64,000 nucleotides of DNA from Lactuca virosa (lineage: Eukaryota > Streptophyta > Magnoliopsida > Asterales > Asteraceae). Made by a program: the position numbers and the translations under genes. The notes below the pieces were generated by a model. It did not search any database. It saw only the letters and a program-made list of their open reading frames with translations, and was not told the DNA's origin. Location: assembly GCA_928212115.1 (NCBI GenBank), contig CAKMRJ010003334.1, forward strand, positions 17,717,718 to 17,781,717, given 5' to 3'. Positions 1 to 12,200 of the stretch are shown here, piece after piece. The first letter of the stretch is position 1, and every line of letters starts with the position of its first letter.

Positions 1-131
1 GAAGTAACTGAAGTTATCATAACATTTATTAAACCTATTTTTAGCAAAAAAAAAATGACCATTCTGCCCTTCAAGTTTAAAGTCACAATTCTAGCTTCTT
101 TTTATATGGAACAACACATACCAAATACTGA

Positions 132-410
132 TTAGATATCCAAAACAGAACAAAACTATAATTTTTGGAAATGTTACCATACAAATGCGAATAATGCCCA
201 TCCTGTTTAAATCTCTTCTAACTGTCATCTTGTAATTCAAGCAACTGTCAGGAATGGCATAAACAATCTCCATCTGGACATTAGTCTTTAGAAGATTGCA
301 GAAACATTTTGACCAAAATGCTCCTTGATTTTCTCCTTGGTGAACCACATGTACACAACCCTTCTCTCCAAAAAAGATATTGATTCTTATAAGATCGACA
401 TAAGCTAAAC
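132..410 (-). other. Unidentified exon-like open stretch
   Basis: Open on the minus strand from an AG acceptor-like site near 405-411 to a GT near 131, about 90 codons, containing HQGENQGAFWSKCFCN and VRRDLNRMGIIR. I do not recognise the protein. It lies in the same orientation as the MLO-, TOC34- and PP2C-like exons upstream and may be a fourth captured fragment. There is no start codon in context and no matching second exon that I can see, so it could also be a chance open frame. Confidence 0.25.
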
Positions 411-949
411 CTAAAAATCAAACAAAATTTGATTAAATAAAACATGAGAGATGGTTAACAATCAACTAAGGCTTGAGTAGATAAGCACACATGTTCCATA
501 ATTATATTTTTTGTCCTACTATCTATGCTACAATGTGAAAATAAACTAAAATATAGAGTAGATTAGCACACATTTTCCATCATTAGCAATATTAACCCTA
601 TAAAAGCTAAGGATTGTATCATACATATTAAAAATATTAAACTCTAGGGATGTAGGTTCAGTTGTTTTGATTCACACGCATTTTTTCTAATTACCTGCTC
701 CCATTAACATCCTTAGAACCAGATTCTCCATCTTTTTCCACTCAACTCCTATATCTCAACTTTCGTATCAACATCCCAATAGTTTTGCTATGAATGCTCT
801 CAGGGGAATTTAATCAAACACTTGGTGGCAGAAAATGAGATCTTTGTACACCGAAACATTTACCAAACCGTAGAATTATACTTTTAACTTTCCTCTTATT
901 AGGACATTATGCTTTAAAGAAATCTAGTCAACTACATTAAAATTTTCTT
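411..949. other. AT-rich spacer
   Basis: I see no coding signal, RNA gene or terminal repeat here. It follows the last recognisable MLO-like exon on the minus strand, so it would be intron or 3' flank of the captured fragment. Confidence 0.4.
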
Positions 950-1199
950 TGTAATTCTTCAGTCTGTTCAAGGAAGCAACTGTTGAGGCCGAACTTATTC
1001 TGTTAGAATTAAAAGAAAGAAACTTGTTGGCAATTGTCCTTTAATTTCTATACCAAACCCATTCAAGAAATCGAGCATTTTTTAGTAAAATGCTTACCCA
1101 ACTCCACAACAAATACGCTAGCTGAAACGCATTCTATAAAACCAAAAATAACAGTTATGATTAGAACACAATGACAACAAATCGAGTTGAAAAATTGTG

Positions 1200-1264
<65 letters not shown>

Positions 1265-1967
1265 TACCTGAAAGAGAAAAAATTGATCAGTATAAGTAGG
1301 AGTTTAGGTTGACCAAACCAGAAGAGATCGTCTCCTGGCTGAACCATTGGTGTACCCTTCACCACATTTGCCATTTCATGAGTCCTTCTCCCCATTTTTG
1401 TTATTATCACTTGTAGTTGTGTTCCAACTATAAGTATTATCTGCATATATAGTCAACAATATGTCTCAAATCCTAGTGATTATATCTGATCCACTCATGA
1501 ACATATATACAGAAGATGAGATTAATACTTACAATCAATGGGATGAAGGGAAGCCAAAGGTATGCTTTCCAGCCTATCATTAGATAAACAAATCGTGAAA
1601 TTTTTTTAATAAGACCAAAAATGTATAACAATGTTGTTAATAAATTTCCGAAGTTTTTGAAGTTTGATTGCCTATATAAATTATAATAAAATAATTATTG
1701 ATTTATATATAACTTTGTGACTATTTACCATGGGTGTTGGTGAGAAGCAACAGAATGGCAAAAAACCATACTACTGGACTGCAATACAAAGGTTTAATTG
1801 TGTTATAAGCTTTTCATGTTTGAATTACAATAAAGAATTTCAAAAAAATTAAATGCATGTTTTTTTAAACAATAACTAATGGAAACAAATTAAATGATCA
1901 ACCTTATTCCAACTACGACTTTGAAATCTTCTTCAAGCGACCTACTAATGTATTTGTGGAAATCAAA
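950..1967 (-). pseudogene. MLO: MLO-like gene fragment, six exons
   Basis: MLO proteins are seven-helix plasma-membrane proteins linked to powdery-mildew susceptibility. Six consecutive exons are visible on the minus strand: 1903-1967 (FDFHKYISRSLEEDFKVVVG), 1729-1778 (PVVWFFAILLLLTNTH), 1533-1573 (WKAYLWLPFIPLI), 1268-1440 (VGTQLQVIITKMG, then PGDDLFWFGQPKLLL), 1098-1133 (NAFQLAYLLWSW) and about 950-999 (NKFGLNSCFLEQ). The first five have AG acceptors and GT donors in matching phase. The last has no GT donor (reads AAAGAAAA). Only the middle of the family is present (end of the long cytosolic loop and the following helices); the N-terminus and calmodulin-binding C-terminus are missing. It directly follows a TOC34-like fragment in the same direction, so it is a captured or rearranged fragment rather than a working gene. 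Confidence 0.85.
1203..1260. repeat. (TA)n microsatellite
   Basis: Uninterrupted TA dinucleotides in the intron between MLO-like exons 1268-1440 and 1098-1133. One of about fourteen long (TA)n arrays in the window. Confidence 0.95.
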
Positions 1968-2123
1968 CTAATCTAACCTACTAATGTAGCAACTTTTATA
2001 ATCATTTTTATCACACCTGCTACTATTTTCAACCAATACAACTGGAATTGACTATCACTACAAGAAAATATCCATAACAATCAGATTAAAGAAATTATAA
2101 ACAAATAAAAAGAGACTATGTAC

Positions 2124-2376
2124 CTTAACTTCACGTTTCCTAAAACGACCTCCAGATTCTACAACTTTTAGAAGAGCCTCTGATCTTTTTCCAAAGAAGT
2201 CATCATAACTAAGACAATCTGGTGGTGTAAGCTGAGTATGTGTTAGCACTACTACCCCTTTATGCCATATTTCTTTACCAAAATTCGTTGTTGTTGCCTT
2301 CACAATCTATTTATCCAAGTTATCCACTCTATACACATCCAATCGGTCCGCATATAACAAAACATTTATTGTTTTG
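2124..2376 (-). pseudogene. TOC34: TOC34-like GTPase fragment, downstream part
   Basis: TOC34/TOC33 is the chloroplast outer-envelope GTPase that receives preproteins at the TOC translocon. The minus-strand exon encodes NVLLYADRLDVYRVDNLDK, then after an in-frame TAG (2307-2309) the stretches TNFGKEIWHKGVVVLTHTQL, PPDCLSYDDFFGKRSEALL and KVVESGGRFRKREVK, ending at a GT donor (2122-2123). These match the family's region after the G3 motif. The upstream half of this exon is 20.6 kb away because a chromovirus inserted in it (target site TTTTG, 2372-2376 and 23005-23009). The stop codon, the lack of later TOC34 exons and the MLO-like exons that follow show a pseudogene fragment. Confidence 0.85.
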
Positions 2377-2676
2377 TGATAGGAACTTGGGTCAATGCCC
2401 TAATTCCCTACCTGCAATTCGAGCTACAGGAAGACTCAAAGAAAAAACCTCACGTATTTTTATTAAAATGCATAAAAAACCTAAGCAAACTCTGGAGCAC
2501 CTTAAATAGCGTCCAGCTAATTAACAGCAACAAAAACTAAACATATAACTGTTATCTCCTACTTATCCTACCAAAAACTATTTAGATATATCCTAAACTG
2601 CCCCTTATCATTATCCAAACCAATTCCCTACCTAATCCTCCTGCGATAAACCTTACCAAACCGTTGGGTCATAACA
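2377..2676 (-). repeat. 3' LTR of chromovirus
   Basis: 300 bp, TG..CA, about 97% identical to 22705-23004. The pol stop codon lies inside it, overlapping its edge by 8 bp. Confidence 0.95.
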
Positions 2677-5600
2677 TTACTCCCCTCCAAACTAAAACCT
2701 TGTCCTCAAGGTTGAAGTCAGGGAACTGCTTAGCCAGAGTCGCCAAATGCTCCCACGTGGCCTCATACTCCGGTAAATCCTTCCAACGTATCAGCACCTC
2801 TTTCCCAGCCACCCCTTCGCGTACCCCCTCTACCTGACCAGGTTGCAATAAAACTTCCATGTCCTCTGTTAAAGTAGCCGGCAGGCATGGCGTGGTTGTT
2901 CGTTCCCCGACAGCTTTCCTTAACCGAGAAACATGAAACACATTGTGAATACGAGATGCCTCAGGCAATTCCAACCGATATGCCACTTGCCCTATTTTCT
3001 CTATTACATGGAAAGGACCAAAATACCGAGATGCCAACTTTTCATTTCGTCTTTTTGCTACCGTTTGTTGTCGATAAGGTTTAAGCTTCAGATACACTTG
3101 ATCACCCACGTCAAAATGCAGTTCCTTCCTCTGTCTATCTGCTTGTAATTTCATAGTCTGTTGCGCTTTCATCAAGTATCCCCACAATTCTTGGAGAATC
3201 CGATCTCGTTCTTCCAAATATTGATCCACGGACCCTACTGGAGACCCGTTTTGGCCATAAAACAACAAATGTGGAGGATCCCGCCCATACAAAACTCTAA
3301 AAGGGGTTGTCTTGGTGGAAGTGTGAAAAGAAGTGTTATACCAGTACTCCGCCCAAGGTAGCCACGTTACCCATTTTCGAGGCGAGTTTGTCACAAAATA
3401 TCGCAAATAAGTTTCCAAACAACGATTCACAACTTCCGTCTGACCGTCTGTTTGCGGGTGATAGGCCGTGCTTCGCTTCAATATGGTACCCTGCAGCTTG
3501 AACAATTCTTTCCAGAATTGACTTAAAATTTTTTTGTCCCGATCCGAGACAATAGACTCGGGAATTCCGTGAAGTCTAACGACTTCCTTAAGAAACACAT
3601 TAGCCACGGTAACTGCTGTATAGGGATGCTTGAGGGGTACAAAGTGAGCATACTTGCTCAAATGATCAACCACCACAAAAATTACCGTGTACCCTTCCGA
3701 TCGAGGAAGCCTATCAATGAAATCCATTGTCAGTTCAGACCACACCTTGTTCGGTAATTCTAAAGGTTGTAACAACCACCCGGCGCCATGGTCGAGTACT
3801 TCTGCCACTGACACGTGTCGCATTCCGCCACCCTCCTCGCGATATCTCCTTTCATTCCTCTCCAATAGACCTCCCTCGCGAGCCGCTGATAAGTCTTTTG
3901 AACCCCCGAATGCCCTCCCACTGCGCTAGCATGAGATTCCTTGAAGATAACTGGTATCCAAGCCGAGTCACTTGGTATCACCAGTCGCCCCTTAAACAAC
4001 AATTGATTTCGTACCAGCATATAACCTGCCAAGGTTTCACCACTTAAGAGTCGTTGTCTGATAACGCTCAATTCTTCATTTTCTCCAACCTCCTTCCATA
4101 ACCCCTCCCAATCAATGAGGCTCGTGGCTGCCAAAGTCGACAATTGTGGAGGTTCAACCCGTCTTGACAAAGCGTCCGCCACATTGTTCTCCTTCCCCGG
4201 CCGATACTCCACCACAAATTTATAACCCAATAACTTTGATAACCACCTTTGATGATCTTCGGTTACAGTCCTTTGCTCAAACAAATATTTCAAACTCCTT
4301 TGGTCTGTTCGCACCTTAAAACACCTTCCCAACAAATATGGACGCCACTTCTGTATTGCAAGTACAATCGCCATAAGCTCTCGCTCGTATACAGATTTCA
4401 ACCGGGCCCTCGTCCCCAGAATATGGTTGAAATAAGCCAATGGTCTTCCCTCTTGTGACAACACCGCTCCCAAACCGTATCCCGATGAGTCGGTTTCCAC
4501 CACGAACTCCTTATCAAAGTCAGGTAATGCAAGAACTGGAACCTCAGTCATTACCTTTTGTAACTTTCGGAATGCTTCTGTGGCCTATCCCGTCCACTTA
4601 AAGTTGTCCTTCTTAAGTTGCTCCGTTAACGGCCAAGCAATCTTCCCATAATTTTTAACGAACTTATGGTAATAGCCCGTCAAACCCAAAAATCCCCGCA
4701 GCTCACGAAGCGATTTAGGTACAGGCCACGTCAACATGGCTGCAACCTTAGTCGGGTCAGCCGCTACCCCTTCCTTTGACCCTATATGACCCAGATATTC
4801 GACCCTATTCTGAAAGAAAAAACATTTTTTTATAAGCATACAACTGGTGAGCTCGCAACGTGTTCAGAACCTTCCCCAGGTGCAGCGCGTGTTCAAATTC
4901 TGTTTTACTGTAAATTAGAATGTCGTCAAAAAAAACCAACACGAAGTGGCGCAGGAACGGATGAAAGATTTTATTCATTAGAGACTGGAACGTAGCAGGC
5001 GCATTAGTCAACCCGAACGACATTACTAAAAATTCGTAATGACCCTCATGGGTCCTAAAAGCTGCTTTCGGAACATCCCACACCTTCATACGAATCTGGT
5101 GATAACCGGCCTTCAAATCAATTTTTGAAAATACGGTAGCCCCGTGTAACTCATCAATCACCGGAATAGGAAATTTATCTAACACCGTAACTTTGTTCAG
5201 TGCACGATAATCTACACAAACTCGCCAACTCCCGTCCTTTTTCTTTACGAGCAACACAGGGCTCGAAAACGGGCTAGTACTAGCCTGAATAATTCCAGCA
5301 CTAAGCATCTCCCCCACAAGTTTTTCAATTTCATTTTTCTGGACATGAGGATAACGATACGGCCGCACACTGACTGGTGGAGTTCCTTCTTTGAGAATTA
5401 TGCCATGCTCGTGGCTACGGTTCGGCGGTAGACCACTAGGCATGTTAAACACATCCGAGTAGTCGTCAAGAATCACTTGAATTTCAGCCGGTACCTCAGA
5501 TGGTTCGTTAGTATCAACCTTGGCAGCCAATTGTACCAAGAAACCTTCCACCTCTTGCTGCAACATTTTACAAAAAGTCTTACATGAAGCCAAGGATTTC

Positions 5601-6148
5601 GATAGGGTTGGGTCACCTATAATCGTCATATGCCGATCTCCATCCCAGAACTGCATGCGTAGTTCCTTCCAATTAACGGTCATGTCTCCTAGAGTTCGCA
5701 ACCACTGTATACCCAATATGATATCAAATCCCCCAACATCGAATGGAAGGAAATCTCCCACCACCTGCACTTCTCGTAGGTTGAGAACTACACCCTTACA
5801 TGTTCCTTGACTTCTAACCATCAGCCCGTTGCCTAGCTTGACCCCTACTGTTCCCTCTCCTACAACAGCCACCCCCAAGAGGCGTATGATCCGTGTTGAC
5901 AGGAAATTATGCGTAGCCCCACTATCGATTAAAACAATCACCTCTAGTCCTCCGACATCACCTTTTACTTTCATCGTCCTAGGAGGTGTCAACCCACTGA
6001 CCGCATTGAGTGAAACCCCCGCCATATCAAAGTGGGCATGCTCCAAGTCAGATCTCTCGTCAACTTCCTCGTCCACAATAAGGACTTGCAACGCCTTGCT
6101 AGGGCACTTGTGCCCTAGAGCAAACTTGCCATCACACCTGAAACACAA
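2669..6148 (-). pseudogene. pol: Chromovirus pol (zinc knuckle, PR, RT, RH, INT, chromodomain)
   Basis: Read on the minus strand. At 6148 begins the gag zinc knuckle (CFRCDGKFALGHKC), then protease (LIDSGATHNFLS), then reverse transcriptase with the catalytic FFDDILIYS. Near 4818-4839 an A/T-run frameshift moves the rest of RT into another frame. A TAG at 4585-4587 interrupts the RT/RNase H junction. RNase H (VVETDSSGYGLGAVLSQ) and the integrase zinc-binding part (ECDTCQWQK) follow. A second frameshift lies at about 3760-3865. Integrase core (WSELTMDFIDRLP, then YHPQTDGQTEVVN) and a terminal chromodomain (VLIRWKDLPEYEATWE) close it. The chromodomain marks it as a chromovirus. The gag half lies at 21683-22676, split off by the nested CACTA element. 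Confidence 0.92.
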
Positions 6149-6176
6149 ACCACCACTACAGAATCAAAAATAAATT

Positions 6177-7260
6177 ACGGCATATATAATACGGGTTATA
6201 GAGTAATTCGTATTATATAATGTTAAATGGCTTAGAAAAGATTTAGTATACGGTTTTATGAAAAGAACAACCGTACTCTATTTGGTGTAGTACATGAAAA
6301 GGGGAATAGAATACGCTAGAATACACTTAGTCATTTATAACCGTATTTTATATATAACATGATAAAGAGTCTTATATTTAAAATCTAATACCTAAAAATT
6401 AGGCACCGTTACAGTAGGTCCACATCAATGCCAATCCTATAGAGCCTTTTGTACATAAATACGTATCACCTCAATGCCAATTTCATCTTTCTTTCAAAAA
6501 AAAATCATAAGAAAAATCGACCTCTGTTTTTAATATCTCTGCTTTGAGGTGTTTTGGAGACGGTGGTATTCATTCCGATTTCCGAAGCATACATAGTGAT
6601 GATCTTCATCCGACGACAATTTGTCCAAGTTTCTTCCTCCGACCTTGGTATCAGGTATGTTTTTAGCAACTATACTATGTTTCTCCTTCTTGCTTTCTGT
6701 CATCTGTTAAATTAATTTCCAACCATATGATTTTGCAATTTATGCATTAAATAGTTTGATTGATTCTATTTGATCAAAATAGATTATATTTTTTCTTGAA
6801 CGACATTAAAATTGAAAAAAACAAACCCCCAAATCACAATTCCATCATCTCTTTTTTCGTTTCATCTTCCTTGTTCCTTGTTCTTCCCTTCGCTAGTTGC
6901 AATACAAACATAATCACCCCCAATTGACTCCCGCCCCCATCTATTCCCCGCATCGCCAATTACTAAGCTTCACCTGCGATTTCAGTTTCCCCTCAAATCC
7001 AACTATAAAACCTACCTTGATTTGGATTGAACATCTTCCATTGTCGATCATGGACGTTGACTCTTGGATGCTGTCTATATTCTACATCCAAACGTTGGAT
7101 CTTCAATCCCGATCGTCTGATAAACATCAATATTTAATTCATGGTTTCTTATAAAAGATCACAAACATCAAGATTTAATTCATGGTTTCTATATTCTACT
7201 ATAATAATTGTTGTATGTTTTTTTGTTCATTGATTTTTATCCTAAGCACTTTAAACATTC
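6177..7260. other. CACTA left subterminal and non-coding region
   Basis: 6177-6360 holds degenerate copies of a subterminal motif (ACGGTTTTAT, ACCGTACTCTAT, ACCGTATTTTAT). From about 6530 to 7260 the DNA is more mixed and contains short chance ORFs. It may hold upstream exons or leader of the Ulp1 relic, but I cannot identify any. Confidence 0.4.
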
Positions 7261-7267
7261 TAGTCGA

Positions 7268-7546
7268 CATTGGTTGCTGCTTGTGATTTGCCCTTATCAA
7301 CGCACTGGTTACATTTTGGATTCCATCAAGAAGTCAGGAAATCCGACTGATTCCTACAAAGTCATAAAGCATGTTGAAAAGTAAGATATTTTTTATATAT
7401 TTTTGGATGATATTTCTTTCTATAAATTGTAACAATATTACTTGTTTTTGTTTTAGGGCTGTTGAAATGTTTAATGAAGATTTTGAAACATCACATCCAA
7501 TGACATGGACGATTGCTGATGTAATTGACCTCTCTCTCTCTATCTC

Positions 7547-7620
<74 letters not shown>

Positions 7621-7935
7621 CATAAGAAAACCTCTGATGTTTATTTTTTTAGTGCAACCAACAATCGTCTAATTGGGAATGTGGCTATTATGTGTTGAAA
7701 TGGTGCGTGAATTTGTCATGTATCGGCAATATGCATTCCCGAATGTAAGTAACTTTTGTAATATTGTTTTTTCATTTTGTCTATTGCACCAAACTGTCTC
7801 TTTTGTTCAATAAGAGTTTTTGTTTTATTCTGCATATAGAACCTTTGGAATGATATAAACCCCATTCCTGAAAAGTTGTTGGACGATGTGGTCAATGCGT
7901 GGATGACTACTTTTCAAAGTAAATATATGAAATGA
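7268..7935 (+). pseudogene. Ulp1-type cysteine protease relic in CACTA
   Basis: C48 (Ulp1/SENP) peptidases cleave SUMO; plant CACTA and MULE elements often carry copies of unknown role. Four exons with GT/AG borders: up to 7380 (HWLLLVICPYQRTGYILDS), 7457-7520 (AVEMFNEDFETSHPMTWTIA), 7653-7744 (CNQQSSNWECGYYVLKW) and 7840-7935 (NLWNDINPIPEKLLDD, ending TGA). The triad is visible: His of HWLLL, Asp of YILDS and Cys of NWECGYYV. A one-base frameshift just after VLKW near 7701 displaces the rest of that exon, which reads REFVMYRQYAFPN in the next frame. A (TA)n array (7550-7619) fills one intron. N-terminal exons are not recognisable. Confidence 0.75.
7550..7619. repeat. (TA)n microsatellite
   Basis: Long TA array in the intron of the Ulp1 relic, preceded by a short CT-rich stretch (CTCTCTCTCTATCTCTC). 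Confidence 0.95.
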
Positions 7936-8514
7936 AGCCTGTGTTTAATGGTTTGTTCTATTTTCTACACTTGTTATTATTGGATTTATTTTGATTAACC
8001 TTATGTGGTTTAAACAAAGTCATGTATCATATGCTTTGTTTTTACACATAAAAATATAAAATCTTGACTCATATTTACTTTTGGTTCTTGATTATCTTTT
8101 CATTGCTGATGGTTGGTTCGAGTCCACTTTGAATAATGGAGCCACAGTAATCGGAAAGGTGCAAAAAGACAGAAGAAGTTTCTTTGTTTTTTACCTTTTT
8201 TAGGTGTTATAGGTTTGTAATGAAAACAATTGTCCTTCTCCTTTGTCGTTTGAGTCCATCATGATTGTGTCTTAGTACTTTATTTTTAACTACTATTTTG
8301 TTATAGTTACTTTTTATTATTTGGAATGACCAATTATTATTGTTCGTAAAAGCTAATGTATTTATGTTTATTTTTTATTGTAGTTGTCAATTTTATAATT
8401 TCTCATGACTAAATTTCTGAACTTTATAAACACGCATATCCATGTATCAAACGAAAGACCAGTATAATTGGTTTCGAAACTATTTAATATTTGATTTTTT
8501 TATTAATAGACATA
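7936..8514. other. CACTA internal non-coding region
   Basis: Downstream of the Ulp1 relic; T-rich, no coding signal seen. It could include the 3' UTR of the relic. Confidence 0.4.
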
Positions 8515-8676
8515 TACATTACGGTTCTACAACCGTATTCTATTTCCTAGATTAGCGTACTAAATATTCTCATATATTACGGTTCCGCAATCGTATTCTA
8601 TTACTTAGATTACCGTACTCTATATTCTTATAGATTACGGTTCTACAACCGTATTCTATGCATAGTTTACCGTATT
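8515..8676. repeat. CACTA subterminal repeat array
   Basis: Three near-copies of a unit of roughly 60 bp built on ACGGTTCTACAACCGTATTC (8521, 8579 and 8637). Each copy is itself a short inverted repeat (ACGGTT..AACCGT). Subterminal repeats of this kind are the transposase-binding arrays in En/Spm elements. The array is cut at 8676 by the SIRE insertion and resumes at 21561. Confidence 0.75.
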
Positions 8677-9017
8677 TGTTGGGTTAAATAGTGTTGCGTC
8701 ATGGGCTCGGTCCTTAGCCCGGTTTTGCTATCCAGTTTGGGCCTATCCAACTGTGATTGTTTTGTTTAGGGTTTAGTATTTAAGGTGCATGCATGCAGCC
8801 TTAGAAGACAGAGCTTTGATTATTATTGTTTTGATTTGTACTACAAAACCCTAGCTCGCCTCTACAGTGGAAGTTCTTGGTCGAGCTCTGCTGAGGCGTG
8901 ACTACGTTTGAATCATTCAGCATTATTTGATTCCATATTGTGTTCTCTGTGTTCTTTTGATTTTATTGTTTAATCTGTTGAAGATCTAATCGATCTAAGA
9001 GTTTTTTCAACTCAACA
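8677..9017 (+). repeat. 5' LTR of SIRE element
   Basis: 341 bp. Contains a TATA-like TATTTAA (8777-8783) and, three bases downstream, the palindrome TGCATGCATGCA (8786-8797), an RY-type motif. Confidence 0.95.
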
Positions 9018-9031
9018 ATTGGTATCAGAGC
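9018..9031 (+). promoter_or_regulatory. Primer binding site, tRNA-iMet
   Basis: TGGTATCAGAGC starts two bases inside the 5' LTR, the standard plant copia primer site where minus-strand DNA synthesis begins. Confidence 0.9.
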
Positions 9032-9211
9032 AGGAGACTGTGTAATTCATACACATCTCTTCTGTTGAAGAAGATCTTAGGGTTTTCCGCTTAGATTGAT
9101 ATTAATAGAGCCGTCATCTGCTATTGACGTGGCTCTTTAAATATTTGATCTTACCCTAACGTTATTTACAAGTCTGATCTTAAGCAGGTTTAAACAAGCA
9201 TCAACACATCC

Positions 9212-12200
9212 ATGGACGATTCTCAGTCAAATCCGATCAACATCTCAAACAGCATAGGATCGACGACAAGGATTCCTATTTTATACACTCAAGATTATGA
9301 GGTCTGGGCGAATCACTTTGAAGACTACGTGATTGGCTCAGAAGATAATGGATACTTAATCTGGGAGGCGATCACTGTTGGTCCATTCGTTCATGCAAGT
9401 ACTTCAAGAGTTGTTAAAACTCAAAAGGAATATAATCAACTTATCGGTGACGTGAAAGATATACCTCAAGACGAGAAGGAAAAGTTTCAGTGCAACATCA
9501 AAGCTTTAAGGATGATAAGGTTTGCATTACAGTCAGACACATTTCGGCTGGTAAGCTCATGCACGACAGCAAAGGAAATATGGGTCAGGTTGAAGGAATT
9601 GTACTCTACGGATGAAGATCTTGAGCACTCTATCCAAACACTACTCCTCTCAGAATTTGGAGATTTTAAGCAAAAGCCTGAAGAGAAGCTCGTTCAATCC
9701 TTCGATCGCTTCAATCATCTCTTAAGCAAGATGATTAAGCATGGGATTGAGAGGAAGGTCATTGAACAAAAGGTAACATTCATGAATGGCCTTAGATCAG
9801 AATGGATGGCTGTGGTGTCAACAGTGAAGGCACATGAACAGTTCAAAAGTTATTCTCTTGCAAAATTGGTGGGGATACTTAAGTCACACGAGAACGCCTT
9901 GACTAAAGAATCTAATGTGGTTTCTGGCATGCGTTCGTTGGCTCTAATCTCCAAAGGTAAGAATGTTGTTGAGGAAGAGGAAGATTTAGATCTCTCTGAA
10001 TATGATCTAACAAGCAAGGGAGTATTCTCTGATGGTGTCAAATCCCAAAAATTTCATCAAGAGAAGATTTCCAACAAACAAAAACCGAAACTGGCAAGGC
10101 AGTTACAGCGCTGAGAAAGAAAAGGAGGAACCGAAAAGTGTTTCCCAGTCGGAAGAACCAAAGAAGGAACAGAAACTTGGAGGTGACTCGGGCTTTACTT
10201 GTCACTAATGTGGAGGTAAAAATCACTTCGCTAAAGACTGCATGCTAAGAAAGATGTCTGAGAAGAACGAAGATGAGGACGAGGAAGCGAACCTCACAAG
10301 GCGTTTGGAGGAAATCAGGAAGAAGAAAGCAGGATCTAACAACACCATGAATGCTCTTATTGTGCAGGGAAATGTAGTCGATGATGAATTTGGAGGCGTT
10401 GAAATTTGGTCGACTGATTCAGAGGACAAGGAAGTGAGGAAGCCGACTCATGGCAAGGCTCTTTTGGTAAAGGAAGAGGACACTGCAGGAAGGTGTTTGA
10501 TGGTGACGTCTGGTGTGTCACACATGCGAGGGTATACCACTGATGGAGGAAATGAAGGAGAGAAGGACAGAGAAGACCGCTGTTTCGCAGCAAAGCCTGT
10601 CAGTCAGCAGATCAACGATTGCGATGAGTTGATCCAGAAGGTACAATCTATTCTTATCTCTCTGAAAATTCCAATCACTAACTACGAAAATGAACTCAAT
10701 GGATTAAAATCTAAATTTTCTAGTTTAAGTGGAAGTTCAACTCAAACTCGCGTCACAAACTCTAACCTAACTGATCAAATCAGCAGGGTGTCATCAAAGA
10801 GTGAGGAGAGGCGAATGTGGATTGAGCAGAAGGAGAAGGAGTTGATTAGGTCGTTTGCATCTTGATTGTGAAATAGGCAAGAAGATACATCGTATGATTT
10901 TACCCTTCCTTGAGTTGAAGGAGGATGAAATCGATGCCGACGCATATGACTGTGAAAACGTTGTTTCTTCTGAGGATATTTTCCCTGCCTACAGAATTGG
11001 TCTTGACAAAATAGAGTCCTTTATAAAGTCCAAAGACCATAAGGACATGCTCAAAAATTTGTTGGATGAAAATGACAAATTGAAAATCCAAACTGAAACC
11101 GTACAGAAATTTGACTTGTTGAATGCTAAGTTGAGTTCAGAAAATAAAATTGTTGTTGAAAATATTTCTGAATTCGATGAGGATAATGATATGAGTGACA
11201 TTTCTGTGGATGACGTGGTTGATTGTTCAGAATTTGTCAAAAGCGAACCCGAAACTAACAAAAATCTTATTTCTGAAAATTCGGTTGAGTTTGCTCGTTT
11301 ATCCAATGACAAGACCAAAGTCCTTAAAGAAAAGGCCGTAGTGTATCAAAAGGTCCAAACTACTCCAAATCAGGTTTACAAAGTTAATGGAGTCACTCTG
11401 CAACAAACAGCCGAACTGACGGCAATAGTAGCAGAAGATAATGCTGAAGGCTGTGATGAATTTTTCTGGTCAGCACCCATTGATAACGCTGATGAAACAG
11501 TAGGTCTGTCACAGAAAACTTCGTGGAGAGTGAAAGGAAGATATGTAGCCGAACCACTTAATGATCCTACTCGTTTTGATGAGCCCAGCACAAGTGGTAC
11601 CAAAATGCCTTCAGATGAACAAGTGGTTGTCTCCAGCAAACCCTATTCACCAAAGAACAATGCTAATGTTCAAAAATCTGAGAAAAAGGCTAACATTCAC
11701 CTAAATCCAAAACAGGTAAAAGAAAGAAAGCATCAAAGGAATGTAAGGTACAAGAAAAACCTTACTGAAAGGAAGCAGTTCTGGCAGTCTCAAAATCCCA
11801 ACTACATTCGCTATGAAAAACCTTCTAAGCAAAAGGAGGTAGGAAAAGAAAATCCTAGCACTCACACTCATGGCGAAAACAACCGAAAGCAGAGTTTCGG
11901 TCCTCAACATCAAACCAACCGAAAGCAGAGTTTCGGTCCTCAATATCAAACCAACCGAAAGCAGAGTTTCGGTCCTCAACATCAGACAAACCGAAAACAG
12001 AGATTCGGTCCACCAAAGGATGTCAACCGAACACAAGGCTTCGGTTCTCGAGATGAGAAAAACCGAAAGGGTGGTTTCGGTTCCAGACTGAGCAGTGAGC
12101 AGAAACGAAAGGAAAGCAATTTTCACTCTCAATCACAAACGAGCAATATCCAAAAGGCTAACTCAGTTTCCAAATCTCATTTTCCTAGCTCTAACCTCCT

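Noticed and set aside
2056..2073. CACTACAAGAAAATATCC, a CACTA-like end in the TOC34 intron that could pair with the terminus at 25740.
   Set aside because: The 3-bp flanks (TAT and AAT) do not match, no subterminal repeats follow it, and MLO exons of the same captured series lie outside it.
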